Counted from the first letter of the stretch, positions 8,100 through 16,981 are shown. The stretch is DNA of 64,000 nt from Litorimonas sp965205225 (GCA_965205225.1 CBDBFZ010000002.1:558001-622000); one strand, 5' to 3'. The notes: generated from the letters alone by a model not told the origin. Program-made: numbers and translations.

Positions 8100-9560
8100 T
8101 TAAGCAGATCTGACCTGATCAACATTGAGTGCATGCTCGCGGACTTTGCGGTAGAGCGTCGAGCGTCCAATCCCGAGACGCCGCGCCACTTCAGACATGT
8201 GACCCTGATAGGTTTCAATCGCGAATGCGATCAGGTCGCGTTCAATGTCTTCGAGGGTCCGCAGATGGCCTTCACGATCCAAAACTGAAACAGACCCGTC
8301 CGCATCGCTTTCATTGGCGGGTATGAGGTGGTCGAGCGGGCTGGCATCCGTGGGATTCTGGACTTGCGCCATAGCGGGCATCAGACCGGAAATCTGCGGG
8401 AAGTCCGACGGACAAAGCTGCTTGCCGTCCGACAGGATCATGGCACGGAAGATCGTGTTTTCGAGTTGGCGGACATTGCCCTTCCACTCTTGCTCGCCCA
8501 GCATTTTCAGAGCGTCCGTCGTGACGCCTGAGACGTTCATTTTCTCCTGAGCATTGAAACGGGAGACAAAGTGTTTGACGAGGGCTGGAATATCCTCTTT
8601 TCGGTCGCGAAGCGGCGGCACGGTGACCGGGAATACGTTTAGCCGGTAGAACAGATCCTCGCGGAACGTCCCTTCGGCGACGCAGTTGGCCAGATCGCGA
8701 TTGGTCGCGGAGATGATGCGGACATCGACAGCGACCAGGCGTTTGGACCCGATCGGATCCACTTCGCCCTCTTGCAAAACGCGGAGTAGTTTCACTTGCA
8801 TGTCGAGCGGCAGTTCAACGATTTCGTCCAGAAACAGTGTGCCTGTGTGCGCTTCCTGAAACTTGCCGAGATGCCGGCCATTAGCGCCGGTAAATGAACC
8901 CTTTTCATGACCGAACAGAATGCTTTCGACCAGGGTTTCGGGGATGGCCCCGCAATTGACCGAAATAAACGGTTTGTTGGCCCGTTCGGATGCGCCCTGA
9001 ATGGCGCGGGCAATGACTTCCTTACCGACACCGCTTTCGCCTGTGATAAGGATTGGAATGGAGGCTTTGGCTCCGCGTTCGCCCATCGCCACAACCGGGC
9101 GCATGGCGGCAGAACTGCCGATCAGATCATCGAAAGTGAGGTCGCCTTCGGATTGTTTTTTCAGGCGCGTGACTTCGCGCGACGAAGTCTTCATTTCCAG
9201 CGCATTGCGAATGGATACGATAATACGTTCCGGAGCGGCCGGTTTGACGACAAAGTCGCGTGCGCCGCCTTTCATTGCTGACACAACGGCTTCGATGGAT
9301 CCCTTGGCCGTCAGCACAATGACGGGAAGTTCGGGGCGGGTCTTGGCCAACTCGGTGAGGACATCCATTCCGTCGCGGCCCGGCATGATCAGATCAAGCA
9401 GCATGACATCGACGCTTGATGCATCCGGGCCTGTCGACATGCGAATAGCGGTGTCGCCGTCACTTGCCTGCAGAACGGAAAACCCGCTCTTCTCTAGGAC
9501 TGCCTGCAGGAGGCGCCGCTGAGTCGGATCGTCATCAACAATGAGTACAGTCTTGGACAT
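8100..9560 (-). CDS. Sigma-54-dependent response regulator (receiver, AAA+, Fis-type HTH)
   Basis: This 486-residue NtrC-type activator has three domains. The receiver (1-120) has acidic residues 9-11, phospho-acceptor Asp56 and Lys106. The AAA+ domain has Walker A GESGVGKE at 174-181 and the sigma-54 contact loop GSFTGA at 221-226, a Ser variant of GAFTGA. The C-terminal Fis-type helix-turn-helix ends in EVARRLGIGRSTLYRKV. It should remodel RNA polymerase-sigma-54 at -24/-12 promoters after phosphorylation. No cognate histidine kinase gene is adjacent, so the signal is unknown. The short linker and domain order resemble the ZraR/NtrC class, but no specific orthologue can be named. Confidence 0.92.
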   Translation of the reverse strand: MSKTVLIVDDDPTQRRLLQAVLEKSGFSVLQASDGDTAIRMSTGPDASSVDVMLLDLIMPGRDGMDVLTELAKTRPELPVIVLTAKGSIEAVVSAMKGGARDFVVKPAAPERIIVSIRNALEMKTSSREVTRLKKQSEGDLTFDDLIGSSAAMRPVVAMGERGAKASIPILITGESGVGKEVIARAIQGASERANKPFISVNCGAIPETLVESILFGHEKGSFTGANGRHLGKFQEAHTGTLFLDEIVELPLDMQVKLLRVLQEGEVDPIGSKRLVAVDVRIISATNRDLANCVAEGTFREDLFYRLNVFPVTVPPLRDRKEDIPALVKHFVSRFNAQEKMNVSGVTTDALKMLGEQEWKGNVRQLENTIFRAMILSDGKQLCPSDFPQISGLMPAMAQVQNPTDASPLDHLIPANESDADGSVSVLDREGHLRTLEDIERDLIAFAIETYQGHMSEVARRLGIGRSTLYRKVREHALNVDQVRSA

Positions 9561-9793
9561 GGGCTCCTCTTTTCACCTTCTGAGCGCGCTTTCGTCAGCG
9601 CGTCTCGATTTCGCCAATCTGTGCCAAAAAAGGATGAAGGTGAGGCCAACAAACAGGGTAAAGAGGGAGTGAAAGACGCATGTGCCCATTGCGCGGTGGT
9701 TGAACAACAGCAGGGGGTTTGATAGGCGTCTCGTGAAATCCCAGAGCTGGAATCTGTTCCGGCGCCTCGCTTTTACAAAAGGACCCGGCGATT

Positions 9794-10087
9794 ATGGCGG
9801 ACACAAATTACACACGCGGTGAAATGAGTATTGAGGACCATTCCGAAACATTCGGCGGTTTCATGAAAACGTCCATTTATGGCGGCGCAGTGATTATCGT
9901 GACGCTCTTGTTTCCAATCCTGACCTTTGGCGCAATGCTGGCCTGGCCGACCGCACTCCTGACCTCAGTCATTATAGGCATCGTTATTGGTATCGCACTC
10001 AAGTTCAAGGCGCAGTGGTATGCCGTCATGATCGGTTTGGCCATTTTCCTCGCGATCATTATCGCGCTGCTGACGATGCTATTTTAG
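9794..10087 (+). CDS. aa3-type cytochrome c oxidase subunit IV-like small membrane protein
   Basis: A 97-residue protein. Its N-terminus contains RGEMSIEDHSETFGGFMK, matching the bacterial aa3 oxidase subunit IV family (PF07835-like: charged start, then TF-GFMK before the helix). The classical subunit has one helix, but here about three hydrophobic segments follow, so it is longer than usual. In many alphaproteobacteria a gene of this family sits just before pntAA, as here. Its role is probably in assembly or stability of a respiratory membrane complex. No oxidase genes are in the window. Confidence 0.65.
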   Translation: MADTNYTRGEMSIEDHSETFGGFMKTSIYGGAVIIVTLLFPILTFGAMLAWPTALLTSVIIGIVIGIALKFKAQWYAVMIGLAIFLAIIIALLTMLF

Positions 10088-10234
10088 GTCCTGATTTTTT
10101 GATGGTTAATCAACAATCTCGCAAAATTCTTCCATATAAGAACAGAAACTGAAAATATTTTCTGAAATAAATGCTTTTCGTTGCATTTAAGGGTAAAATT
10201 TTTGCTGACTGGATGAATCGCTGAGAGGATCTAC

Positions 10235-11365
10235 GTGCGAATTGCTGTTTTGAAAGAATCTGCTGGCGCCGAGGCGCGCGTGGCAGCCACACCCGACACG
10301 GTGAAGACCTATGTTGCGGCGGGTCATGTTGTAGTCGTGGCCAAGGGAGCGGGTGCCAAGGCCGAATTCGCCGACGCGCTCTATAAGGACGCCGGAGCGA
10401 CGATTGCGACGTCGAACGCCAAGGCCGTCAAGACCGCCGATATCGTTCTGTCGGTTACGGGCGGCGATGCCAAACTGCTCGCAGCCATGAATAAAGGCGC
10501 AGCGATTACGGGTCTGCTGAACCCGACGGATAATCCCAAATATGTCGTTGCTGCGGCTAAAGCGGGCATAACAGCCTTTGCGCTTGAATGGATTCCGCGC
10601 ATCAGCCGCGCACAGAGCATGGACGTGCTGTCATCGCAATCCAATCTATCCGGTTATCGCTCCGTGGTCGAAGGGGCCGGGATTTACGGCCGTGCTCTGC
10701 CGATGATGATGACAGCGGCTGGCACCATCGCGCCTGCCAAAATCTTTATCATGGGCGTTGGCGTGGCGGGGCTTCAGGCCATCGCGACAGCGCGCCGTCT
10801 CGGGGCTGTCACGACGGCAACCGATGTGCGCCCGGCAACGAAGGAACAGGTGGCCTCGCTCGGTGCGAAATTCATCGCGGTTGAAAATGAAGAATTCAAG
10901 GCGGCCGAAATGGCATGCGGCTACGCCAGACAAATGAGCGCGGAATATCAGGCGCTGCAAGCCGAACTGACGGCCAGTCACATTGCCAAACAGGATATCG
11001 TTGTCACGACAGCGCTGATCCCCGGCCGCGCCGCGCCGATCCTGGTCACAAAAAAGATGATTGCAACGATGCGGCCCGGCTCGGTCCTTATCGATCTGGC
11101 GGTGGAACGCGGCGGTAATGTGGAAGGGGTCAAGCCCGGCGAAATCGTCACTACGAAAAACGGTGTTCAGATTGTCGGTCACCTCAACTGGCCATCCCGC
11201 ATGGCACCGGATGCATCCAATATGTTCGCGCGGAACCTAAAGGCGTTCCTTCCGCTGGTGACGGCTGAGGATGGCAGTTTCGCACCCGATTGGGATGACG
11301 AAGTGATTCAAGGGGCAGCGCTGACGCGCGATGGGGCCATCGTGAACGAACGGCTGAAGGGGTAG
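10235..11365 (+). CDS. pntAA: NAD(P) transhydrogenase subunit alpha, part 1
   Basis: A 376-residue NAD(H)-binding domain I of proton-translocating transhydrogenase, which transfers hydride between NADH and NADP+ using the proton motive force. The alanine dehydrogenase/PNT N-terminal fold is clear (MRIAVLKES, RISRAQSMDVLSSQ). The NAD-binding GVGVAGLQAIATARRLGA motif lies near residue 175. The start is GTG at 10235, preceded by GAGAGG. The domain is encoded separately from the short membrane part (pntAB), which is the split arrangement usual in alphaproteobacteria. It is the first gene of pntAA-pntAB-pntB. Confidence 0.95.
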   Translation: MRIAVLKESAGAEARVAATPDTVKTYVAAGHVVVVAKGAGAKAEFADALYKDAGATIATSNAKAVKTADIVLSVTGGDAKLLAAMNKGAAITGLLNPTDNPKYVVAAAKAGITAFALEWIPRISRAQSMDVLSSQSNLSGYRSVVEGAGIYGRALPMMMTAAGTIAPAKIFIMGVGVAGLQAIATARRLGAVTTATDVRPATKEQVASLGAKFIAVENEEFKAAEMACGYARQMSAEYQALQAELTASHIAKQDIVVTTALIPGRAAPILVTKKMIATMRPGSVLIDLAVERGGNVEGVKPGEIVTTKNGVQIVGHLNWPSRMAPDASNMFARNLKAFLPLVTAEDGSFAPDWDDEVIQGAALTRDGAIVNERLKG

Positions 11366-11369
11366 GTGT

Positions 11370-11699
11370 ATGAGTGCAATGATCATCATGGCAGGCGGGG
11401 CAGCAGTTAGCCCACTCGTCTTCCAAATAGCGATTTTCGTGCTAGCGATCTTCGTCGGCTACTATGTTGTCTGGTCGGTGACACCGGCCCTGCACACGCC
11501 GCTCATGGCTGTGACCAACGCTATTTCATCGGTCATTATTGTTGGTGCCTTGATCGCCGTCGCCGCAGGTACACAAGGCGGCTCACAGATCTCGACCTGG
11601 ACTGGCATTGTCGCCGTGGCGCTCTGCGCCGTGAACATTTTCGGCGGATTTCTCGTCACTCAGCGCATGCTCGCCATGTATAGGAAGAAGGAGCGCTAG
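11370..11699 (+). CDS. pntAB: NAD(P) transhydrogenase subunit alpha, part 2 (membrane)
   Basis: A 109-residue protein with three or four membrane helices. Conserved stretches include FVGYYVVWSVTPALHTPLMAVTNAIS and the ending NIFGGFLVTQRMLAMYRKK. It supplies part of the proton channel (domain II) of transhydrogenase. It starts four bases after the pntAA stop, and its TAG stop directly abuts the pntB start codon. Confidence 0.96.
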   Translation: MSAMIIMAGGAAVSPLVFQIAIFVLAIFVGYYVVWSVTPALHTPLMAVTNAISSVIIVGALIAVAAGTQGGSQISTWTGIVAVALCAVNIFGGFLVTQRMLAMYRKKER

Positions 11700-13112
11700 G
11701 TGTTTCAGCTCTCCGCCAGCACAGCGGCCTTTCTCTACACGGTCTCGGCTGTTCTCTTCATTCTCGCGCTGCGCGGGCTCAGCTCACCTGAAACATCCCG
11801 GCGCGGTAACACATACGGCATGGTCGGCATAGCGATCGCCATTGTCACGACCGTGCTGGTCGCGGGGCTGGGCGGCAAAGGCCTCCTGCTCATTGGCGGT
11901 GGTCTCGCCATTGGCGGCACGATTGGCGCGATCATCGCGCGCAAAATCCCGATGACGGATATGCCACAACTGGTCGCGGCCTTTCACAGTCTTGTCGGGC
12001 TGGCGGCGGTTCTCGTCGCGCTGGCCGCATTCTTTTCGCCGGGCAGTTTCGGGATTCTCGACGCAGATGGTGCGATCAAGGCGGGAAGTCTGGTCGAGCT
12101 TTCGCTCGGCGCGGGCATTGGCGCGATTACCTTTACGGGATCGCTGATCGCCTTTGCGAAGCTTAACGGTAATATGTCCGGCTCGCCGATCCTGCTGCCT
12201 GCGCGGCACCTGATCAATATCGTGCTGGGCGTCAGTTTCTTCATCCTCGTCGGGATGCTGATGAGCACGGGCGGGTCCGAGCCGTGGATAATGTGGGCGC
12301 TGATCGGCCTCACGCTGATCCTCGGCTTTACGCTGATTATCCCGATTGGCGGTGCGGATATGCCGGTCGTGGTGTCAATGCTGAACAGCTATTCCGGCTG
12401 GGCGGCGGCAGCGCTTGGATTCACGCTCGGCAATCTCGCGCTTATCATTACCGGCGCGCTGGTCGGCTCGTCTGGCGCTATCCTGTCCTACATCATGTGC
12501 AAGGCCATGAATCGCAGCTTCATCTCTGTGATCCTCGGCGGCTTTGGCGGTGATGCGGCCAACGGCGCGTCCGGCGATCAGCAGCAACGTCCCGTCAAGC
12601 GGGGCTCTGCCGAAGATGCCGCCTTCATCATGAAGAATGCGTCCCGCGTCATCATCGTCCCAGGCTACGGCCTGGCCGTCGCGCAGGCACAGCACGTCGT
12701 CCGCGAAATGACGGATAAACTCAAGGAAGAGGGCGTTGACATGTCCTACGCCATCCATCCCGTCGCGGGCCGGATGCCGGGCCACATGAATGTGCTGCTG
12801 GCCGAAGCCAATGTACCCTATGACGAAGTCTTCGAGCTCGAAGACATCAACAGCGAGTTCGCTAATACCGATGTGGCTTTTGTCATCGGTGCGAATGACG
12901 TCACCAACCCCGCCGCCAAGACAGATCCCAGCTCACCCATCGCGGGTATGCCGATCCTAGACGTCGACAAGGCGGCAACGGTCCTGTTCGTCAAACGCTC
13001 CCTGTCACCCGGCTATGCGGGCATCGATAATGACGTGTTCTACCGGGACAACACCATGATGCTGCTGTCTGACGCCAAGAAGATGGTCGAGGAAATCATC
13101 AAGGCGCTGTAG
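11700..13112 (+). CDS. pntB: NAD(P) transhydrogenase subunit beta
   Basis: A 470-residue protein with about nine membrane helices (domain II) followed by the NADP(H)-binding domain III. Domain III carries IIVPGYGLAVAQAQH near residue 315, GRMPGHMNVLLAEA, and VIGANDVTNPAA near residue 400, all family hallmarks. The start is GTG at 11700, immediately after the pntAB stop with no spacer, implying coupled translation. It completes a full-length transhydrogenase that would make NADPH for biosynthesis. The 3' end is overlapped on the other strand by a meaningless extension of an IS256 remnant. Confidence 0.96.
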   Translation: MFQLSASTAAFLYTVSAVLFILALRGLSSPETSRRGNTYGMVGIAIAIVTTVLVAGLGGKGLLLIGGGLAIGGTIGAIIARKIPMTDMPQLVAAFHSLVGLAAVLVALAAFFSPGSFGILDADGAIKAGSLVELSLGAGIGAITFTGSLIAFAKLNGNMSGSPILLPARHLINIVLGVSFFILVGMLMSTGGSEPWIMWALIGLTLILGFTLIIPIGGADMPVVVSMLNSYSGWAAAALGFTLGNLALIITGALVGSSGAILSYIMCKAMNRSFISVILGGFGGDAANGASGDQQQRPVKRGSAEDAAFIMKNASRVIIVPGYGLAVAQAQHVVREMTDKLKEEGVDMSYAIHPVAGRMPGHMNVLLAEANVPYDEVFELEDINSEFANTDVAFVIGANDVTNPAAKTDPSSPIAGMPILDVDKAATVLFVKRSLSPGYAGIDNDVFYRDNTMMLLSDAKKMVEEIIKAL

Positions 13113-13362
13113 CGGTCAGGTCTTAAAGGTCGGGCGCGCAGCCGACGCCTGCCAGGTCGATACGCTGTCAGCTGTTCAAGTTCCGCACTGCGGATAAATT
13201 GTTCAACAAGGTCTGCGGCGCATTCGTCCACGGTTTGATCGAGATAGTCGAGTGCCAGCGGGTCGGATTTGCAGGGTGATTTGGCCTTTCGGGTGGGCTT
13301 GGCATACACGGTCTTGGTGCCATTCTCGCCGCGAAAGTCCGACATGCGGAATTTCACGGGGT
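13113..13362 (-). other. Unidentified open tail fused to an IS256 remnant
   Basis: The frame that carries the transposase fragment continues past the last recognisable transposase residue (around 13363) with unrelated sequence (MSDFRGENGTKTVYAKPTRK and following) and runs into the 3' end of pntB, without a stop until 13040. I recognise no family in it. It may be the remains of a neighbouring gene joined to the IS fragment by deletion. Confidence 0.3.
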
Positions 13363-13855
13363 CACTATCCGGACCCGGGAGAGCTGCCAGCGCCTCGCTG
13401 AAGTCTCCCGTTGAGATGCCCTTCAGATACAGCCAGGGCCGCAGCGCCTCGAGCGACTTCGCCTTGCGCAGGTAGGGCGGAACCAATGACGAACGGAACT
13501 TGATCTTGCTGCTATCTGAAGTCACGCTTCGGTCTCGGACGCGCGGTACCTGGAGCGGCACTTTACCGCCCCCACTCATCACCTCACGCTCCGGAAGAAA
13601 ACCGCGTGGCGCACCAGACGCTGACGCCCTTCTGCGTCTAGACGATGAGCCTGATCAGTGATGAAGAGCCGGAAACCTCCCCTGGATTGCCGTGCGTAGC
13701 CGCTCCCTGGCACGGTGCTGGATCACCTCGGTCAGCGGATCAGGTGAAAATTGTGATGGCTGTTCAAATGGAACAACGGTAGATTTGGCCGTGGTGGCAT
13801 AACCTTTTCTCTCCGAGAACCGACGGCGTGTGAACACCGCCATGATATGCCGCAC
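13363..13855 (-). pseudogene. IS256-family transposase remnant
   Basis: Three pieces in different frames follow the order of an IS256 (mutator-type) transposase N-terminal half. They are FSPDPLTEVIQHRARERL (about 13690-13760), DAEGRQRLVRHA (about 13590-13650), and VPLQVPRVRDR followed by SSLVPPYLRKAKSLEAL and YLKGISTGDFSEALAAL (13363-13582). The catalytic DDE half is missing, and frameshifts separate the pieces, so it is dead. It marks the start of a 3.5-kb insertion-sequence graveyard. Confidence 0.8.
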
Positions 13856-13967
13856 ACTTCAGGCCATCACCAACTTTCGGCTATATCTATCAGAACGCCG
13901 AATCAGGTATTCCTTGAAACCAAGTCAGACGTCGCACTGGCGAGTTGAATCCGCGAGGAGAAGAAAA

Positions 13968-14444
13968 ATGTCTGGACAAGGAAATATACACATGAGCAAT
14001 CGCAACGCTCAAATCGGGAACATATGCTCGCAATGGGCGCATCTTGAATATCTGCTAGCGAGTGCGATCTGGGGTTTGTTGGGTTTAGAAAAAGGAGTTG
14101 GCCTTATCGTCACGGGCGGGCTCAATATCGAAAGTAGGGTTGGAACGGCGGTAGCGTTGGCAGAAGCACTGGGGCAGCCTGATGAGCTGATTGAGGCATT
14201 GAAGCGCGTGCGCAAAGAGCTTCAATCATCGAAGATCATTCAAAGGCGAAACCTAACGATTCACGGGAACAGGTTCCTACACCCTGACAGAGAAGATGCC
14301 GAATTGGTCGAAATCCATAGAGGCAAGAGCGCCGGAAAACCCAAAACTAGGGCGGACAGTGAACTAAGCGAGCTCGGCAAAGAAATCGCGGAACTCCATC
14401 GTCCGTTAATGAACGTGTTGAGAAAGCACCGGTTACTCCAATAG
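13968..14444 (+). CDS. Hypothetical protein with HEPN-like RNxxxH motif
   Basis: A 158-residue soluble protein. The ATG at 13968 is chosen because GAGGAG sits seven bases upstream, and the longer in-frame ATG has no such site. The protein looks all-helical. It contains WAHLEYLLASAIWGLLGL near the start and RRNLTIHGNRF in the middle, an R-N-x-x-x-H pattern like the catalytic motif of HEPN ribonuclease-like domains. HEPN proteins often act in toxin-antitoxin or defence systems, but one motif is not proof. No partner nucleotidyltransferase gene is adjacent. It lies between two dead transposases, so it is probably horizontally acquired. Confidence 0.65.
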   Translation: MSGQGNIHMSNRNAQIGNICSQWAHLEYLLASAIWGLLGLEKGVGLIVTGGLNIESRVGTAVALAEALGQPDELIEALKRVRKELQSSKIIQRRNLTIHGNRFLHPDREDAELVEIHRGKSAGKPKTRADSELSELGKEIAELHRPLMNVLRKHRLLQ

Positions 14445-14558
14445 GTGTTTAGTCCCGGTATTTGGTGGATTGAATTTGAACCTTTCTGGCTCAGTTGCCC
14501 ATATTTTACATAAGATCATGCCTGGTTGACGAGCTTCTAATTGGAGCGAAGTCGTTCT

Positions 14559-15033
14559 ATGGCAATGAAAAACCGCTACGCAAAATGTTCGCACATTTCA
14601 GACCGTAAATTCCGCACGATTGTTCGCTATTTTGCAGCCGATCTCACGGCCCTTCAAACCACCGAACTTTCCGGCGTGAATCGTAACACAATCGACCGGA
14701 TTTATCGGGATCTTCGTGAGCGAATATACCATGCTTGCGAGACAGACCGCCCTGTCTTCGGCGTCGCCCCAGTCGATGAAAGTAGGTTCGGGGCGAGATC
14801 TGTTAAGGGCCAGCGGGGACGCGGGGCTTAGGGCAAAATAACGGTCTTTGGTATCTATGAACGGGCCGGGTCGTGTTTATACGGACATCGTTCCGGACGG
14901 CTTCAAAGTGACCCTGCAGGCCATTATACGCGGCAAAGTGGACGCACGTTCCATCATCAACTCTGGTGGCTGGCGCGGGTATAATGGGCGAGTTGAAGAT
15001 TTAGGAATCCGGCATGTTTACATTAGAAGTTGA
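14559..15033 (+). pseudogene. IS1595-family transposase remnant
   Basis: The N-terminal half (KCSHISDRKFRTIVRYFAA, TELSGVNRNTIDRIYRDLR, VDESRFGARSVKGQRGRGA) is clear IS1595/ISXO2-like transposase. A TAG at 14829-14831 stands where the family has Lys. The frame then shifts near 14868, and the rest continues as GRVYTDIVPDGFKV and GKVDARSIINSGGWRGYNG to a stop at 15031-15033. The final third with the last catalytic residues is absent. A nonsense codon, a frameshift and a truncation make it inactive. Confidence 0.85.
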
Positions 15034-15059
15034 CCGCTCACACCGCTCACACCGCTCAG
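15033..15059. repeat. Short tandem repeat, 3 x 9 bp (accgctcac)
   Basis: Three head-to-tail copies of accgctcac (the last ends in g) lie at the junction between the IS1595 remnant and the next transposase fragment. It is probably a slippage product at the join. Confidence 0.7.
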
Positions 15060-15089
15060 ATCAGCAGGAATTTTATCAACATTCAAGCT

Positions 15090-15213
15090 TATAAAGATGA
15101 CGTTGATCTCGTCGCCAAGCTGGATGAAGGGGAGCGCTTCTACAACGTCCACAGGCCACACAGAGTGCGTTCGGTGGAAAACCCCTTACGAAGCACTCAG
15201 AGAAAAGCTATAA
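15090..15213 (+). pseudogene. 3' end of an rve-type (IS481/IS3-like) transposase
   Basis: The segment encodes DEGERFYNVHRPHR. After a frameshift it continues WKTPYEALREKL and a TAA at 15211-15213, the usual C-terminus of integrase-core transposases (RPH-x-x-x-GGKTPYEAL). Only the last ~40 codons remain. A related 3' end lies inverted on the other side of the ankyrin gene. Confidence 0.65.
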
Positions 15214-15302
15214 ACAACACAGAAAGTGTCCCGCCAGACCCGCTATATTATAATTGATGGTTCCTTGTGGCAAAGGATAGAGGCTGGCAGGAGGGAGAGA
15301 CT

Positions 15303-16283
15303 ATGAAGACTGGAAATATTGTACTGTCAGCGGCTCTGGCAGCCGGTCTGGCTGTGGCGATTTGGCCAACCCTGTCAGCGGCGCAGGCTCAGCCTGACTG
15401 CACAGCCTGGAACAGTGAGGCGTTCTTCGAGGCGGCCAGCCCCGGGGATGTGCGGGCCTGCCTGCGGACCGGGGCCGATCCCGCAGCGCGGGACAAGAAT
15501 GGCCAGACTTTGCTGCACAAGGCTGCGGGTCAAGGCGAAGCCGAAGCCATGACCGCCCTGATGGAGGCTGGGGCCGATCCCGGAGCACGGGACGAGGGTG
15601 GCGAGACCCCGCTGCACCTTGCTGCGAGGAACGGCCATGCCGGGGCCATGACTGCCCTCATGGAGGTTGGGGCCGATCCCGGGGCGCGGGACGAGGATGG
15701 CCGGACCCCACTGCACGAGGCTGCGTTCTGGGGCTATGCCGGGGCCATCACCACCCTGCTGGAGGCTGGGGCCGATCTTGAGGCGCGGGACGAGGATGGC
15801 CTGATCCCGCTACACCTTGTTGCGTATGCGGGTCATGCCGACGCCATCACCGCCCTGCTGGAGGCTGGGGCCGATCCCGGAGCGCGGACCGAGTCTGGCG
15901 AGACCCCGCTGCACAAGGCTGCGGGTCAAGGCGAAGCCGGAGCCATCACCGCCCTGCTGGAGGCTGGGGCCGAGCCCGAAGCGCGGGACGAGGATGGCGA
16001 GACCCCGCTGCACCTTGCTGCGAGGAACGGCCATGCCGGGGCCATCACCGCCCTAATGGAGGCTGGGGCCGATCCCGGGGCGCGGGATGAGGATGGCCGG
16101 ACCCCGCTGCACGAGGCTGCGTTCTGGGGCTATGCCGGGGCCATCACCGCCCTAAAGGAGGCTGGGGCCGATCCCGGGGTGCGGGACAAGGATGGCAAAA
16201 TGCCGTTTGATCTGATCGCGGAGAACTCGCCGCTGATCGGGACGCCGGCCTATTGGTGGCTGCATCAGGCCCGCTACGACTGA
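15303..16283 (+). CDS. Secreted ankyrin-repeat protein
   Basis: A 326-residue protein with a clear signal peptide (MKTGNIVLSAALAAGLAVAI, likely cut after SAAQA), so it is periplasmic or secreted. The ATG at 15303 follows GGAGGG by seven bases. About eight ankyrin repeats of 33 residues follow (TPLHLAARNGHAGAITALMEAG type), and some pairs are nearly identical as DNA. The C-terminus (YWWLHQARYD) is unique. It is distinct from the left-edge ankyrin protein in repeat sequence and in having a signal peptide. It sits between inverted transposase 3' remnants, which suggests arrival with, or capture by, mobile DNA. The binding partner is unknown. Confidence 0.88.
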   Translation: MKTGNIVLSAALAAGLAVAIWPTLSAAQAQPDCTAWNSEAFFEAASPGDVRACLRTGADPAARDKNGQTLLHKAAGQGEAEAMTALMEAGADPGARDEGGETPLHLAARNGHAGAMTALMEVGADPGARDEDGRTPLHEAAFWGYAGAITTLLEAGADLEARDEDGLIPLHLVAYAGHADAITALLEAGADPGARTESGETPLHKAAGQGEAGAITALLEAGAEPEARDEDGETPLHLAARNGHAGAITALMEAGADPGARDEDGRTPLHEAAFWGYAGAITALKEAGADPGVRDKDGKMPFDLIAENSPLIGTPAYWWLHQARYD

Positions 16284-16565
16284 CGGTCGATCCTGCGCGC
16301 ATCGGCATGGTCCTGTCTGGCTAAAATGGCGCGTCCCGACACCTCATACAGAGATTTTCATACGGAGGTTTGATTGTCTCCGGCGCGGCCACATCGACAG
16401 AATTTCAAAACAGTGCAGGTCGTTTCCCGGACGATGCACGCAAAGAGCTAATCGGCATCAAAAAGCATGCGCGCATGTCTCGGCAAAATCGGGATGGGTT
16501 GTAACGGCGCGGCAGGCTGTGGACGCTGTAATGTGGAGCGAAGAGCGAGATATGTGATTGTCGCT
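16284..16565. other. Non-coding stretch with a possible toxin-gene scrap
   Basis: No intact gene. On the + strand around 16410-16470 the frame GRFPDDARKELIGIKKHAR resembles the start of a HigB/Gp49-type toxin (FP-D-AR-E-L), which would fit the HigA-like remnant nearby. It is too short to call. Confidence 0.25.
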
Positions 16566-16640
16566 TTATAGCCGTTCTCGGAGCACTTTGTAAGGTGTTT
16601 TCCATTGAAGGCTGATGTGCTCCTTGCTTCCATTTTTACG
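16566..16640 (-). pseudogene. 3' end of an rve-type transposase, inverted copy
   Basis: On the minus strand the sequence encodes AFNGKTPYKVLRERL and then TAA (16566-16568), matching the fragment at 15090-15213 but in the opposite orientation. Only the terminal ~20 codons are left. Confidence 0.55.
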
Positions 16641-16815
16641 GATCTTGTGCCAATTGTAACTCGTATCTTGATTGTAACTTCATCCAAAATATTGGTGTTG
16701 TTCGAAGGGCTTTTGCGAGAAGAATAGATTTTTCGGCAGTAATTGCAGAAGAGCCATTAAGGATACGACTAATGCGATTGGTTGAAACCCTCAACATTTT
16801 CGCAAACTTGCAGAG
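16636..16815 (-). pseudogene. HigA-like antitoxin remnant
   Basis: The minus-strand frame ends with STNRISRILNGSSAI, LLAKALRTTPIFWMKLQ and a short tail. This is the C-terminal two-thirds of a HigA/XRE antitoxin (second HTH helix, then the LA-AL-T-P-FW-LQ signature). The N-terminal part of the HTH is replaced by unrelated sequence. No intact toxin gene is adjacent. Confidence 0.6.
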
Positions 16816-16981
16816 CGGATTGAAATCGAAGCCCGAGCACGGGGAGAGACGCGGTTGCACAGCCATGCCAGTCTGGCCGCCGAAGGAGGACCGTTCAAGG
16901 CTTTGGGGCTTACCGTGACCGAGCATGAAGTCGTTTCGCGAACGGCCAGTCCCTGCACCGCGCTGCCATGGAAAAATATCT

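Noticed and set aside
10098..10112. FNR/FixK-like palindrome TTGAT-N5-ATCAA upstream of pntAA
   Set aside because: The spacer is five bases instead of four, and nothing else supports oxygen control here.
16855..16981. Plus-strand frame RLHSHASLAAEGGPFKALGL between the HigA remnant and ycaQ
   Set aside because: It looks coding-like but matches no family I know, lacks a start and is too short to call.
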